NCBI GenBank assembly: GCA_011605725.1 | Contig: JAAOZP010000017.1 | Coordinates: forward strand, 310,001-374,000 | Reading direction: 5' to 3' | Length of the DNA stretch: 64,000 nucleotides | From: Nitrososphaerota archaeon | GTDB taxonomy: Archaea > Thermoproteota > EX4484-205 > JAAOZP01 | In this document: positions 1 through 9,068 of the stretch, one piece after another | Position numbering within the stretch: position 1 is the stretch's first letter | Layout: every line of letters begins with the position of its first letter | Translations under genes and position numbers: made by a program | Notes under the pieces: model-generated | The model's database searches: none | The model's input: the letters and a program-made list of their open reading frames with translations, nothing else | Told to the model about the DNA's origin: nothing

Positions 1-3000
1 TCTTCCTCATGTAGTCTAGGACTTTGATTGTGAAGCTGAGGCCTTCTGGGTCGCCGATGCTGCATCCTAGGAAGTTTAGGCAGGCTTCGTTCATGCCGAT
101 TAAGCCTATTGTGCTGAAATGGTTTTTCCAGTATTGGCCGAAAGCCTCCTTGATGTGTCTCAGGTAGAACCTGGAGTATGGGTATAGGCCTGCCTCCGTG
201 AATTTTTCAAGCCATTTCCTCTTGATTTCTAGGACGTCTTTCGCGAGGACCATCATCCTGTCGAGCCTGGCGAAGAACTCGCCCTCGCTCTTCGACAGGA
301 AGCCTATCCTAGGCATGTTTATCGTGACGACGCCTATGCTATTGCCACACCAACAAGATTTGCCGTTTCTTCTAACCATTATCACGTGGTTAGGAACTTC
401 TACGCAATACACCTTCCCCTTGTAATATACCTTGCTGATGTTTCTTTTCCTTAGCCTGTAATATTTAGATTTTTGTACTCCTATTGTCCAGCATTTTTCA
501 GTATTTATAATTCTTCCTTTTATTTTCGCTCTCTTTTTGCTCTTTCTTATAGATGAAATCATCCCTATCTTTAAAATTATTTCTTGCATGTCTGCAGCCA
601 ATCTGTCTGAGGAAGTCCAGTAAGTAGTTTGACCAGTAGTTTTCCTTATATGACCATTTCCCTTCACCATCCAATCGAATAAAATTTTCAGCTGTCTTGC
701 ACTTAAATTCTTTATTTCTTGAGGTATGTACTTTTCATATTTATTTCCAAATTGTCTAAGGTAATTCCAAAGCTGTTTATTGCAAATAACAAAGCTGCGA
801 GCTTCTTCGCGATAGTTGAAAGGCAACCTATCTAGCAGCTCTTTTATTTCTTTCCTCTTCTTTCTATTAACTTGAGTAATAAAGATTCTGTAGCCATGCT
901 CTGCAGCAATATTTTCATTATCAACGCTGCCTTCAGTAAGCCAGATACCGAAAAACTTTAACCAGTCATCCATTTTTATTTTTAAGGGCTGAGTTTCATA
1001 TCTTACCCTCGTCCTTTCTTCATTTCCGTATTTTTCTTTAGTACAAATATTGTAGACAGTTACAGGATCACAGTCAAAGTTCTCAGCTATCTGATAAATG
1101 CTCACTCCCTCGGTTTTTAACTTTCTAATTGCTTCCAATTCCTCTTTCGAGAATCTAGAAACAGGTCCTGTGCCACTGAGAATCTCTACTGAAGGCAAGA
1201 CAAAATATTCTTCCTCGTTCCCATTCCAAACACCTTGCTTAGGAATTCTATGCGAGTTTGGATTAAAATCTTTTGCTTCTACAAACTTGTTCCTCCATAC
1301 TTTTCCATCCCGATATTCAACAAACATTCTATGGTTTGGTGTTACTAAAAGGTCTAAGGATTTATGCTTAAAACGAATCATTTCTCCATCCCAATCATAT
1401 TCAAAAATTCTAATCGGCTTATGAATCTCTATTGTTCCATCTTGTTTCCTTGTGAAAATTTCGTCTTCAAGAGTGAGATCTTTAAATTTCTTCCAACCTT
1501 TTGTCGTAAGAATTTCTGTTTCCTCATCATAACACCCGGTTAGGGGGTTGGCGCCGAATAGGCCTCCGCCCCTCTTCTTCAATTCTCTTTTGTCGAGCCT
1601 CAAATGGCAGCAGTTATGCGTAATGTTTCCGAGAGAATGAATAAACAAGTGGTTCCTTTCAAGCTCTACGTCAAAAAACTCCTGTTCTTTTTCAAGCTCT
1701 ATTAACTCACATTTTTTCACTCTTACGAACATTATGTCCCCGTTAATGAATTTCTTGCTCTCCTTAGTATGCGCATCATATCTGGATAGAGTTTCCACTC
1801 CAACCATCCTACTCTTGTTTAAGCCAGGCACCGCATAAGTCGATTTCGCCATCCGCCCAGGAACTCTTTCAAATAGAGTTGGAGTAGCTTGATTACCAAT
1901 CGAGTTTATTTTCGATTTTTTATGCTGGATGTAGATTCTTTGGCTTTTCCTCTTCTCCTTATAGCAAACGGGTATCCCTAATATGGTGAACAGGATTGCC
2001 AAATCCCGCGCCAATTCCCTATCATTAAGATGTATCTCTTTATTTCTCTCGTAACCATCACCTAGGAAGAAGTATTTTAGAAACGCTTTTATAACTGTTG
2101 GCGGAGAATTAAAAATCACTTGTGGCAACCTCCCGTATTTTTTGAATCCAGCATTATAGAAAGCTCTTGCAATGTCTGTAGAATAAACATAGAAGTAACG
2201 AGTATCATATCGCGTATCCTCTTTCTCTCTAACCGAACACTTTAATACGTCTTTTATAAGTTTTTTAACCTTTTTTCTCAACAATGGATTATTATTCCCG
2301 AAAGTGAATTGTAATCCTTTTGGCAACCTATAGGTCTTCAAGTTCTTTCTATTTTCAAAAAGATAGTTTCCATCAGCCGTGAAGAAACCTAATAACTCCG
2401 CAAGCTTCTCATCGAGAACAAAGCTTCCGATCTTCTCATAGTTGGTAGCGAGAGCGTGACACGAAGATTTTAAAGTTAAAACTATGTCGCCAGGTTTTAC
2501 GTCCTTCGCTAATTTATTGACTATTCCATTTATTGTAACAACGGGAATTAAATGATTTCTTGAGACTCTGATTGTTTTACCGTCTTCTGTAACTATTTTT
2601 ATCATCTTATTATCAGTGACCTTCAGAAAGCGTTTGACCTTCACCCATTCTGTTTTCCAAGTTTCTGGATTAAGAGATAGAACCTCGACTTCTTTAACAG
2701 GATCAGCCCACCCATCGTTTTTAAATTCTCCAGCATATTTTTCAACTACTTGACCTATAGTTTCTCTTCTCACACTTCCACTATTTCTAATCAAAAGTTC
2801 TTCATCAGGGTGCAAACACATTGAGCGAACGTCTTCAGGATTCATGTCGGAGTTGATGAAGTTTGCGAAGTATGGTATTCCGTATTTCGCGGAGGTTTCT
2901 AATACTGTTCTAGTGGTTTCATCGTTCCATTCGAAATCCCTGGTTATGTTTATGGTTGGGATGGGGAAGGTATTGTGGACTAGCAATTGATCGGCAACGA

Positions 3001-6000
3001 AGTTTTCGCTTTCTGTAGAGAAATCATAAACCATGCCATTAGAAGGAGTTGCCTTTTCGATTTTTTTGATCTTCAAAAATAGAATATTATTCTTCTCCAC
3101 TTCCTTTAAAGCTGGAGGAATTTCGATTTTTAACCTTTTCGCATATTCAATCACGTTTTTAACCTTTTGTAGAGAAGTAGAATTGGAATGCGAGATTCCA
3201 AATTTCTTAGAGATTCTGATTTTCGTATTTCGATATTTCCTGCCTAAAGAATCGAAATAATACGGTTCTTTTTCTAATATTTTCTCAAAAACCATTTCTA
3301 GGCCGCTTTCCTTTATCGGAATTTTGGAAATGCTGTATGAATCCTTGGGATGCAGTTTTCTATCTCGCCAGACAGTTATTCTCCATGTTGGTTTTCCATC
3401 TCGATAATACTCGGTTAAAGTATGGAAAACTCCTAATTGCTTTAAAAGAACAGAGATACCATATATTAGCTCTCGCGAAACAGAGTTGACAACAATGTTT
3501 TCAGTTAACCAAGCATCACCCTCAAAATAGGCGAGGAGGAAACTTTTTTTAATTTCTTGCGGAGCTTCGAAAATTATCTGAGGAACCCTCCTTCCAGTAC
3601 CGGTCCCAACCTTAAATATTTCAGTTATTACCATTCTCAAGAGTTTTGAATGCACTCTTACCTCTATCAGGTTCCTATCCTTAACTTCGCGTAGGCAGAC
3701 GGGAACCCCACGGAAGATTCTCCTTACTAATTGGGCTACGCGGATAGCCTTTTCTCTCTCTTCTTTCAGGTTGAACCCCAAGCTTATCCCACCTTTTTCA
3801 GCTGAACCCTCAGCGCAATAATACCCTAAGAACTCTGCTAATTCTTTTGTCAGTGGAAGAAGGTTCCTCAACTTTATTGAAGACCCTCTAAGACTTAACT
3901 TCGCCTTTGACAAGTCGAACTCGCTTAAGTAAGCTATATTTTCCAGCGGAAAAACCGGGACATCGTAGGAGTATTCATAGATCCGCTTACCGTATTTCCG
4001 CCTTTGTACAGCTTTTCTAGTTTCCCTGTAGAGTTTTCCCCCTTTGTAAACATCCCTTATGTAAACTCCTCTTACCCCATTCTTAGCAAATTCATTGGCC
4101 AGAGAAATCACCTGGGGCTTTCTTTCTTCTAAGGGCATGAATTTCGGCATGATTAGATAATCACCCTTTTGCAACATTGACGCTTTGAAGCTTTGAAGCT
4201 TTCCCTCTTTCAACACCATAACTGAATGGGAAGGGGTAACCTTAATGTTAAAGCCGCCGCCCGTAAATATTTTTAGAAGACTTTCTGTTGGATGACGAAC
4301 CAGAAAGTTTACTTTGCACCAGTCTATCTTGCCGTCTTTTAATCCTAAGGCCTTTATATCCTGAGCCCTTACGTCTAAAACTTCACAATTGTTTTCCTTG
4401 ATGTAAAGCGGTTTTCCTTTTTCCATCCATTCATCGATATACTCTCCAATTTTTACTAATTTCATCCGTCCAGAATTCTTTATTGGACACAGGCATTCCC
4501 CATCAACACTAAAGACTCTTCCGACAGCGTCTCCCTCAAGCATTACCTCGGCGAGAGCCCTGTTGAAAATATTCATTTCCTCCTGGAATTCCCCGTAGGT
4601 GGCGTCTAGAACCTCCCCGCCTATTATGACGGGTTCGTCACGCATGAAGCCCGGAACCTTGAGGTCGAGTGTCACATTTGAGAAGGGCGTGTTATGGAAA
4701 ACCAGGAGTCCAGCTCCTCCAATAAAGTTCTCTTGAGGCAAATCAACCGAGATATCGTATTCATATTCTTTATCATAGTTGAACTTTTCAACGCCTAGGC
4801 AAATCCTTGCTTCGAAGTCATTAACAAAGTATGTTTTCTTCGGTTTTGAATTTTCTTTGAAAATTCGAATTACGAACCTGTCTCGCCAATTTTTATTATT
4901 CCTATTGAGTTTTTCAGTGTAAACGGCGAATCTAAAATTGTTTTGGCTTAGAAGCAGACTTAGACTTGTGCTCAGTTTTCTCGATGTAGTTAAATAATCC
5001 CAATATTTCGAATATTCTGAACCATCGCCTTTCAGAAGGGTTTTAATAAAGATCTTCTGATATTTGGGAGAAAGGTTGAAGATAAACCAAGGAACAACTT
5101 TATTAAATGATAGGTAGCCGCAGGTTCTGCTAACGACTTCCGCTAAGAGTCCTCTTCCAGTTATTTCAAGAACTGTTTTAGTTTTTCTTCCATTTCTAGA
5201 ATATCCTTTGCCGCGAGCCACTTGACCTAAGGCATTTAAAGCCCTCAAAAGCTTGATGATGTCTCTTGCGTTTTTAGAAGGCGGTTGAGAAACATAGAGG
5301 GGAGTCGAAATAGCTGTATGACCTTCAGAAATATACCAAGCACAAAGTTTTACGAAGTTTTCAAGTAGCTTCCCATTTAAAAACCTCGGATACCATACAT
5401 CGCTATTCTTAAGTTTAAATTCAACCTTCTGACTCAGATCCCCGTATTTTCTCCAGACGTCGTACCGGATTGATTTTTCCTTTAACCAACTTTCCCAGAT
5501 TCCCCTATCCTTAATTCCAAACTCCTTGTAAAACGGTACGAGGCTCTGCTCTTCCAAAATGATTCTCTCTCTGACTCTTTTCAAAGTATGCGTAGGGTTT
5601 ATCTTAACAAAAACATTCTTTTGAAGACGGGGAAGCTCGTCAATGATTTCCACCAAGTCTATTTCCTCCTTCCTACCTTGATTTTCCAACGACCTTAAGG
5701 CAATGAAGTGGTTTTCTTCGTTCAGATGACGATAATCGTCAGCTATCTTAACATCCTCAGCCGATTTCGGCACTGGATTAAATTCACCGTTAAATCTTGA
5801 GAAGCTGAATAGAGAATGGGCTTTTGAAACCCTTGCCTCGCCACGGTTAGTTCTGATTCTTACGAACTCAGAGTTCTTAGGAACCCTATGCCTTACGAAT
5901 GCTTTAACCCTTGTCCAAACAGCTTTCCCATCTGGATTAAAAGATAAAACTTGGTAATCATCATGGTTCTCCAAGGCATAGCTCTGAGGATGCTTCTCAA

Positions 6001-7900
6001 TCACCCTGTAGGGATATTTTTCGAATTCACGGTCAACCAGCCTACCGATCTCAACAACTTTAACCTTCCCCCTCTCCTTAATAACTATTGGCTCATCCCA
6101 GCATAGGCTTTGGAAGCCGACCCTGGTTGGAATGTTCATGTTGAACATGAATTCTTGAAGAGCCTGCTTCACCGACTTGTAGTCGAGCCCGTCGTGTCTT
6201 ATGAAGGGTGCGAGGTAGGTGTCGAAGTTTGAGAAAGCCTGGGCTCCAGCAGCCTCCCCCTGTAGGGTGAACACGAAGTTCACAACATGGCCTAGAGCTA
6301 CTCGGAAATGTTTTGCAGGCTTTGCTGAAACCTTGCCCCTGACTCCTCTAAAACCAGTCATTAAAAGGTCTCTTAAATCCCAGCCTACGCAGTTGCCGGA
6401 TACGACAACTCTACCATTTCTTTCCACGAGTAGAGTCCCATTAGGCACAGTTAGATCGTAAACCTTCCCTTTATATTGAACCAGCTTAGGGTGTTTATTG
6501 AAGATCGGAGTGAGCTGCTTTGTTTGTACTGAAACTATGAATCTCTCGCCATCCCATCTGAGGGTCCCGCTCTTTCCGATTTTTAAAAGACATTCCAACA
6601 CATCTTCAGCGAGTTTTTTCGATCTTGTGGAGAATCTCCTTAATTTCCCATTTTCTATAGTCCCATCCCCCTTAAAGAGGGCAGAGAGAAATATCTCAAT
6701 TTTCTCAGGATCTAAATCCTTAATAAACCGAGGAACAAACTTCTCATCCGATTTTCCGAACTGTTTTAAATAGAAGTAGAGCTCCTTTGAGCAAAACTGA
6801 ATGTGGTCCTTCTCGCTTAAGTTTGGAGAAAACCCTAACCTCTTAATCAGAGAGGCTATCTCCCTTCTGTTTTTCTTATTCCTTTGGCCTATGGAGATTA
6901 TGTAGTCGGGCGAGTTCCTGTCTTTCCTGTCGTGTCTCCAAGCGTTCCCCTCCGCTAGGTACCACCCCATGAACTTGAGAAAAACTTCCATCGGAATCCT
7001 CTTTATGTGTCTTAGCCTATTTCCACCCTTTACCACAGGAATTTGAAAGAATTTAGAATTTCCGCCTCTCCATTTTACCTGTTTAAGAAATTCTGACCTC
7101 CTCTTAAAATTAGTTGGGTTTATGAATTTCCATTTCTTATCTCCTCTTTCTCTGACTAACAACCTGTGTTCAGGCGTTACTCTGAGGCTTAACGACCTGC
7201 TCTCGAAGCAGAATAAAGGACCGGAGTACTCAAATACCTGTTTATCTATGGGATGCTGGTACTCCAAATAACCAGTTTTCAGGTTAACCGTAGCGACCTC
7301 GTCTTGAAGTGTTACGTCTTTAAAGAACTTAAAGCCCTCTTTTGTTAAAACTCTAGTTTGATCGTCAAAGCAGTACGGCCCAAGTATCCCGAGGTTGTGA
7401 ATATGGAAGTCGCCGTTCAAATGGGCTTCCCTTATCTCTGTCCTACCCTTGTTGAAAATCCTGTGAAGCCAGTATTGAGAGATGACTTGAGAAGAAATGT
7501 GGAAGTTTAAAGCCTGCAGCGAGTATGTCGTGTTAGCGTTCTCCTTAACCAGCCAGCTCTTGTTCTCGAGATAGCTGTCGACGAACTCCCTTATCTGAGC
7601 GTGAAGCGCCCTGTAAAGAATGTATGCTTTAGCAACATTGTAGAGATTATTCTCTACGAGTATTTTTTCAACTAGGTCCTGAACCTGCTCAACGTGAGGG
7701 ATTTCGCCGGGCTTCAGCTGTTTCCCTAAGCGTTCAACAACCTGGTTTGAAAGCCTCTCCGCCAGAGCCCTGTCCTGTCCGCCGACGGACTTTATAGCCT
7801 TCCATATCGCTTCAGTAATCTTCTGCCGGTCAAACTCTACTACTCTACCATCCCTCTTAATTATTTTGCTTGGAATGCTGTCTGAATCAATCAGTGACAC
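1..7900 (-). CDS. nrdD: Anaerobic (class III) ribonucleoside-triphosphate reductase with five inteins, 3' end beyond window
   Basis: Glycyl-radical enzyme that makes dNTPs from NTPs without oxygen. The frame stays open from a GTG at 7900 to the window edge (about 2633 codons). The start is set by the Shine-Dalgarno GGAGGTGA at 7915-7908, seven bases upstream; the nearby ATG at 7904 is out of frame and stops after five codons. Residues 5-95 form an ATP-cone (IPSKIIKRDGRVVEFDRQKI). Removing five inteins (2111 codons) joins recognisable NrdD blocks: HLNGDFHIHNLG, CVGWDLRDLLMTGFRG, TPFSNVTLDL, TFPIPTINITRDFEW, CCHLRLD and SIGVVTINMPRIGFL. About 522 extein residues are visible; the C-terminal glycyl-radical and zinc region lies off the window. 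All intein boundaries fall in the same frame. The inteins are visibly AT-richer than the exteins. The family call is firm; splicing is inferred. Confidence 0.93.
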   Translation of the reverse strand, partial: MSLIDSDSIPSKIIKRDGRVVEFDRQKITEAIWKAIKSVGGQDRALAERLSNQVVERLGKQLKPGEIPHVEQVQDLVEKILVENNLYNVAKAYILYRALHAQIREFVDSYLENKSWLVKENANTTYSLQALNFHISSQVISQYWLHRIFNKGRTEIREAHLNGDFHIHNLGILGPYCFDDQTRVLTKEGFKFFKDVTLQDEVATVNLKTGYLEYQHPIDKQVFEYSGPLFCFESRSLSLRVTPEHRLLVRERGDKKWKFINPTNFKRRSEFLKQVKWRGGNSKFFQIPVVKGGNRLRHIKRIPMEVFLKFMGWYLAEGNAWRHDRKDRNSPDYIISIGQRNKKNRREIASLIKRLGFSPNLSEKDHIQFCSKELYFYLKQFGKSDEKFVPRFIKDLDPEKIEIFLSALFKGDGTIENGKLRRFSTRSKKLAEDVLECLLKIGKSGTLRWDGERFIVSVQTKQLTPIFNKHPKLVQYKGKVYDLTVPNGTLLVERNGRVVVSGNCVGWDLRDLLMTGFRGVRGKVSAKPAKHFRVALGHVVNFVFTLQGEAAGAQAFSNFDTYLAPFIRHDGLDYKSVKQALQEFMFNMNIPTRVGFQSLCWDEPIVIKERGKVKVVEIGRLVDREFEKYPYRVIEKHPQSYALENHDDYQVLSFNPDGKAVWTRVKAFVRHRVPKNSEFVRIRTNRGEARVSKAHSLFSFSRFNGEFNPVPKSAEDVKIADDYRHLNEENHFIALRSLENQGRKEEIDLVEIIDELPRLQKNVFVKINPTHTLKRVRERIILEEQSLVPFYKEFGIKDRGIWESWLKEKSIRYDVWRKYGDLSQKVEFKLKNSDVWYPRFLNGKLLENFVKLCAWYISEGHTAISTPLYVSQPPSKNARDIIKLLRALNALGQVARGKGYSRNGRKTKTVLEITGRGLLAEVVSRTCGYLSFNKVVPWFIFNLSPKYQKIFIKTLLKGDGSEYSKYWDYLTTSRKLSTSLSLLLSQNNFRFAVYTEKLNRNNKNWRDRFVIRIFKENSKPKKTYFVNDFEARICLGVEKFNYDKEYEYDISVDLPQENFIGGAGLLVFHNTPFSNVTLDLKVPGFMRDEPVIIGGEVLDATYGEFQEEMNIFNRALAEVMLEGDAVGRVFSVDGECLCPIKNSGRMKLVKIGEYIDEWMEKGKPLYIKENNCEVLDVRAQDIKALGLKDGKIDWCKVNFLVRHPTESLLKIFTGGGFNIKVTPSHSVMVLKEGKLQSFKASMLQKGDYLIMPKFMPLEERKPQVISLANEFAKNGVRGVYIRDVYKGGKLYRETRKAVQRRKYGKRIYEYSYDVPVFPLENIAYLSEFDLSKAKLSLRGSSIKLRNLLPLTKELAEFLGYYCAEGSAEKGGISLGFNLKEEREKAIRVAQLVRRIFRGVPVCLREVKDRNLIEVRVHSKLLRMVITEIFKVGTGTGRRVPQIIFEAPQEIKKSFLLAYFEGDAWLTENIVVNSVSRELIYGISVLLKQLGVFHTLTEYYRDGKPTWRITVWRDRKLHPKDSYSISKIPIKESGLEMVFEKILEKEPYYFDSLGRKYRNTKIRISKKFGISHSNSTSLQKVKNVIEYAKRLKIEIPPALKEVEKNNILFLKIKKIEKATPSNGMVYDFSTESENFVADQLLVHNTFPIPTINITRDFEWNDETTRTVLETSAKYGIPYFANFINSDMNPEDVRSMCLHPDEELLIRNSGSVRRETIGQVVEKYAGEFKNDGWADPVKEVEVLSLNPETWKTEWVKVKRFLKVTDNKMIKIVTEDGKTIRVSRNHLIPVVTINGIVNKLAKDVKPGDIVLTLKSSCHALATNYEKIGSFVLDEKLAELLGFFTADGNYLFENRKNLKTYRLPKGLQFTFGNNNPLLRKKVKKLIKDVLKCSVREKEDTRYDTRYFYVYSTDIARAFYNAGFKKYGRLPQVIFNSPPTVIKAFLKYFFLGDGYERNKEIHLNDRELARDLAILFTILGIPVCYKEKRKSQRIYIQHKKSKINSIGNQATPTLFERVPGRMAKSTYAVPGLNKSRMVGVETLSRYDAHTKESKKFINGDIMFVRVKKCELIELEKEQEFFDVELERNHLFIHSLGNITHNCCHLRLDKRELKKRGGGLFGANPLTGCYDEETEILTTKGWKKFKDLTLEDEIFTRKQDGTIEIHKPIRIFEYDWDGEMIRFKHKSLDLLVTPNHRMFVEYRDGKVWRNKFVEAKDFNPNSHRIPKQGVWNGNEEEYFVLPSVEILSGTGPVSRFSKEELEAIRKLKTEGVSIYQIAENFDCDPVTVYNICTKEKYGNEERTRVRYETQPLKIKMDDWLKFFGIWLTEGSVDNENIAAEHGYRIFITQVNRKKRKEIKELLDRLPFNYREEARSFVICNKQLWNYLRQFGNKYEKYIPQEIKNLSARQLKILFDWMVKGNGHIRKTTGQTTYWTSSDRLAADMQEIILKIGMISSIRKSKKRAKIKGRIINTEKCWTIGVQKSKYYRLRKRNISKVYYKGKVYCVEVPNHVIMVRRNGKSCWCGNSIGVVTINMPRIGFLSKSEGEFFARLDRMMVLAKDVLEIKRKWLEKFTEAGLYPYSRFYLRHIKEAFGQYWKNHFSTIGLIGMNEACLNFLGCSIGDPEGLSFTIKVLDYMRK
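341..1534 (-). mobile_element. Intein e of NrdD (398 aa) with extra helix-turn-helix; related to the EndoQ intein
   Basis: Begins CYDEETEILTTKGWKKF after extein GANPLTG and ends NGKSCWCGN before SIGVVTINMP, with Ser as +1 residue. It shares block after block with the intein in endoQ at 47.7-48.8 kb: CYDE.TE.LT..GWKKF, LDLLVTPNH, DWLKFFG.WL.EG, and the tail VYC..VPN.VI.VRRNG....WCGN. About positions 1030-1160 encode an extra segment (KLKTEGVSIYQIAENFDCD) typical of a DNA-binding helix-turn-helix, absent from the EndoQ copy. Endonuclease motifs are WLKFFGIWLTEG and LFDWMVKGNGHI; the second has Asn where Asp is usual. Confidence 0.88.
1613..2818 (-). mobile_element. Intein d of NrdD (402 aa, LAGLIDADG endonuclease)
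   Basis: Begins CLHPDEELLIRNSGSVRRE after extein MNPEDVRSM and ends SLGNITHN before CCHLRLDKREL; the terminal His-Asn and Cys +1 are canonical. It interrupts the host immediately before a Cys-Cys pair that looks like an active-site region of NrdD. VSRNHLIPVV is the block-B motif. Endonuclease motifs are LLGFFTADGNY and FLKYFFLGDGYE. Length is 1206 nt, in frame. Confidence 0.88.
2972..4510 (-). mobile_element. Intein c of NrdD (513 aa, Ser-1 type, LAGLIDADG endonuclease)
   Basis: Begins with Ser (SVDGECLCPI) after extein GDAVGRVF and ends VADQLLVHN before TFPIPTINIT, so it would use Ser1 and a Thr +1 nucleophile. The motif TPSHSVMVL matches splicing block B. Endonuclease helices are FLGYYCAEGSAE and FLLAYFEGDAW. 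It is the largest of the five (1539 nt) and keeps the frame. Confidence 0.87.
4691..6103 (-). mobile_element. Intein b of NrdD (471 aa, LAGLIDADG endonuclease)
   Basis: Begins CWDEPIVIKERGKVKVVEIG after extein PTRVGFQSL and ends GLLVFHN before TPFSNVTLDL; the terminal His-Asn is canonical and the +1 residue is Thr. The block-B-like motif VSKAHSLFSFSRF is visible. Endonuclease motifs are LCAWYISEGHTAI and FIKTLLKGDGSEY. The insertion lies inside the conserved QSL/TPFSN block of the reductase. Length is 1413 nt, in frame. Confidence 0.88.
6392..7372 (-). mobile_element. Intein a of NrdD (327 aa, LAGLIDADG endonuclease)
   Basis: Starts with Cys (CFDDQTRVLTKEGFKFF) directly after extein HNLGILGPY and ends VVVSGN before extein CVGWDL, so the +1 nucleophile is Cys. 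The splicing block TPEHRLLV is present. Two LAGLIDADG-type helices are visible (FMGWYLAEGNAW and FLSALFKGDGT), so it probably encodes an intact homing endonuclease. The residue before the terminal Asn is Gly, not the usual His. Length is 981 nt and the reading frame is preserved. Confidence 0.88.
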
Positions 7901-8027
7901 TCATGATTCACCTCCAGTAAGACGGTGAAGAACAGGATGAACGCCGAAACTAAACTTTGCCGAGCATCCTGCAACTTTTTCTTTCCTAACCTCAACAGTA
8001 AGCATGCTTCGACTCTCAAAATATAAA
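7901..8027 (-). promoter_or_regulatory. nrdD promoter and leader
   Basis: On the minus strand a TTTATAT box lies at 8027-8021, which predicts a transcript start near 7998 and a leader of about 98 nt. The Shine-Dalgarno GGAGGTGA sits at 7915-7908. A frame reading through the leader ends with a TGA at 7903-7901, directly before the GTG start of nrdD. That frame could be a coupled leader peptide, but its ATG at 8005 lies upstream of the predicted transcript start, so I do not call it a gene. Confidence 0.45.
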
Positions 8028-8182
8028 TTTTCTCTGAAAATTTTTTGATATTGAAAATCCGTTTTCAACAAGGGAAAAAACAGGCTAATCGCTTCCAAAC
8101 GTGTGGACTGAGTAAAACGAAGGCGTTTTAAGAAAAAGGGTAAAGTTTATCCATCTCTCTTCAGCCAAATTACGGAAGAAAC

Positions 8183-9004
8183 GTGAACATGGCGACGGTA
8201 ACACTCATTCTACTCTACGTGGCGACAGGTTTACTGGCACTCTTACTGGCGCCGCTGTATGTTGCTAACCAGCTAACCCTGTTTGAAAACCCGGAGAATC
8301 CGGCTAACATCCTGTATTTAATGTTCTCCATAATCGCGGTTTTCATCATAGTCCTGATCATCGTCAGACTGCGCTTAGAAACATTGTTTAAAGGGCTTTT
8401 CTACTTCAGTGCGATCACGGTTCTAACGATAACGATAAGCATTATTCTCCCGGATTCGCTGCTCTGGCTGACTGTATCACTCTTAGCATCCGTCTCAATA
8501 ATTATCATTCTTAACAAGTTCTACAAGTGGTATATTGCTGACGCAGTCGGCGTTTTCCTGAGCGCAAGCATAGCAGCCTGGTTCGGAGCATCCCTCTCAC
8601 CATCAGTCCTCACAATACTCCTATTGGTGATGGCTGTGTACGACTATTTCGCGGTAAAAACGGGAGGAATGATAAGCCTCGCCGAGAAAACTTTGAGGAT
8701 GAACCTGCCCACGATGGTGATGTCGCCGGTTAAAGAAGTACCTAGGGATTTTAAGAGTAGGGAGGGGGAGAGGAGAGGAGCATTCCTTGGACTGGGAGAC
8801 CTAGCGTTTCCAAACATGCTTACAGTATCAACCTTTCTGGAGACAGGAAGCCCTGTTGCGGCGATAATGGTTTTAAGCAGCAGTGTAGCAGGCCTAATAA
8901 TCGTGCTACACGCGGTTCGACGGTTCAAACAGCCTCAACCAGGATTACCATACATAGGTCTTGGAGCAGTCTTAGGCTGGATTATTACTAAAACCCTTGT
9001 TTAA
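8183..9004 (+). CDS. Presenilin/signal-peptide-peptidase-type intramembrane aspartyl protease
   Basis: Predicted multi-pass membrane protease of 273 residues, which would cut substrates within the membrane. Eight or nine hydrophobic segments are visible. The two catalytic aspartates of the family appear as YDYFAV (D about 154) and GLGDLAFP (D about 206), and a PAL-like motif QPGLPYIGLG lies near residues 249-258, where the family normally has PALP. Length agrees with archaeal presenilin homologues. The start is a GTG at 8183 or the ATG at 8189. It is divergent from nrdD and its natural substrate is unknown. Confidence 0.85.
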   Translation: MNMATVTLILLYVATGLLALLLAPLYVANQLTLFENPENPANILYLMFSIIAVFIIVLIIVRLRLETLFKGLFYFSAITVLTITISIILPDSLLWLTVSLLASVSIIIILNKFYKWYIADAVGVFLSASIAAWFGASLSPSVLTILLLVMAVYDYFAVKTGGMISLAEKTLRMNLPTMVMSPVKEVPRDFKSREGERRGAFLGLGDLAFPNMLTVSTFLETGSPVAAIMVLSSSVAGLIIVLHAVRRFKQPQPGLPYIGLGAVLGWIITKTLV

Positions 9005-9068
9005 ACAGCTAGCGCGCGAAGGAAGTATAGGTTCCAGAAGCGTTTTTTGCAAACGTGTTCCTGCAGAG

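Noticed and set aside
198..7000. Several plus-strand open frames of 75-108 codons
   Set aside because: They lie antisense to the uninterrupted nrdD/intein frame and have no recognisable domain or ribosome site.
7901..8098. 65-residue minus-strand frame upstream of nrdD
   Set aside because: Low-complexity start, no homology by eye, and its possible ATGs lie upstream of the predicted transcript start. It is kept only as a leader remark.
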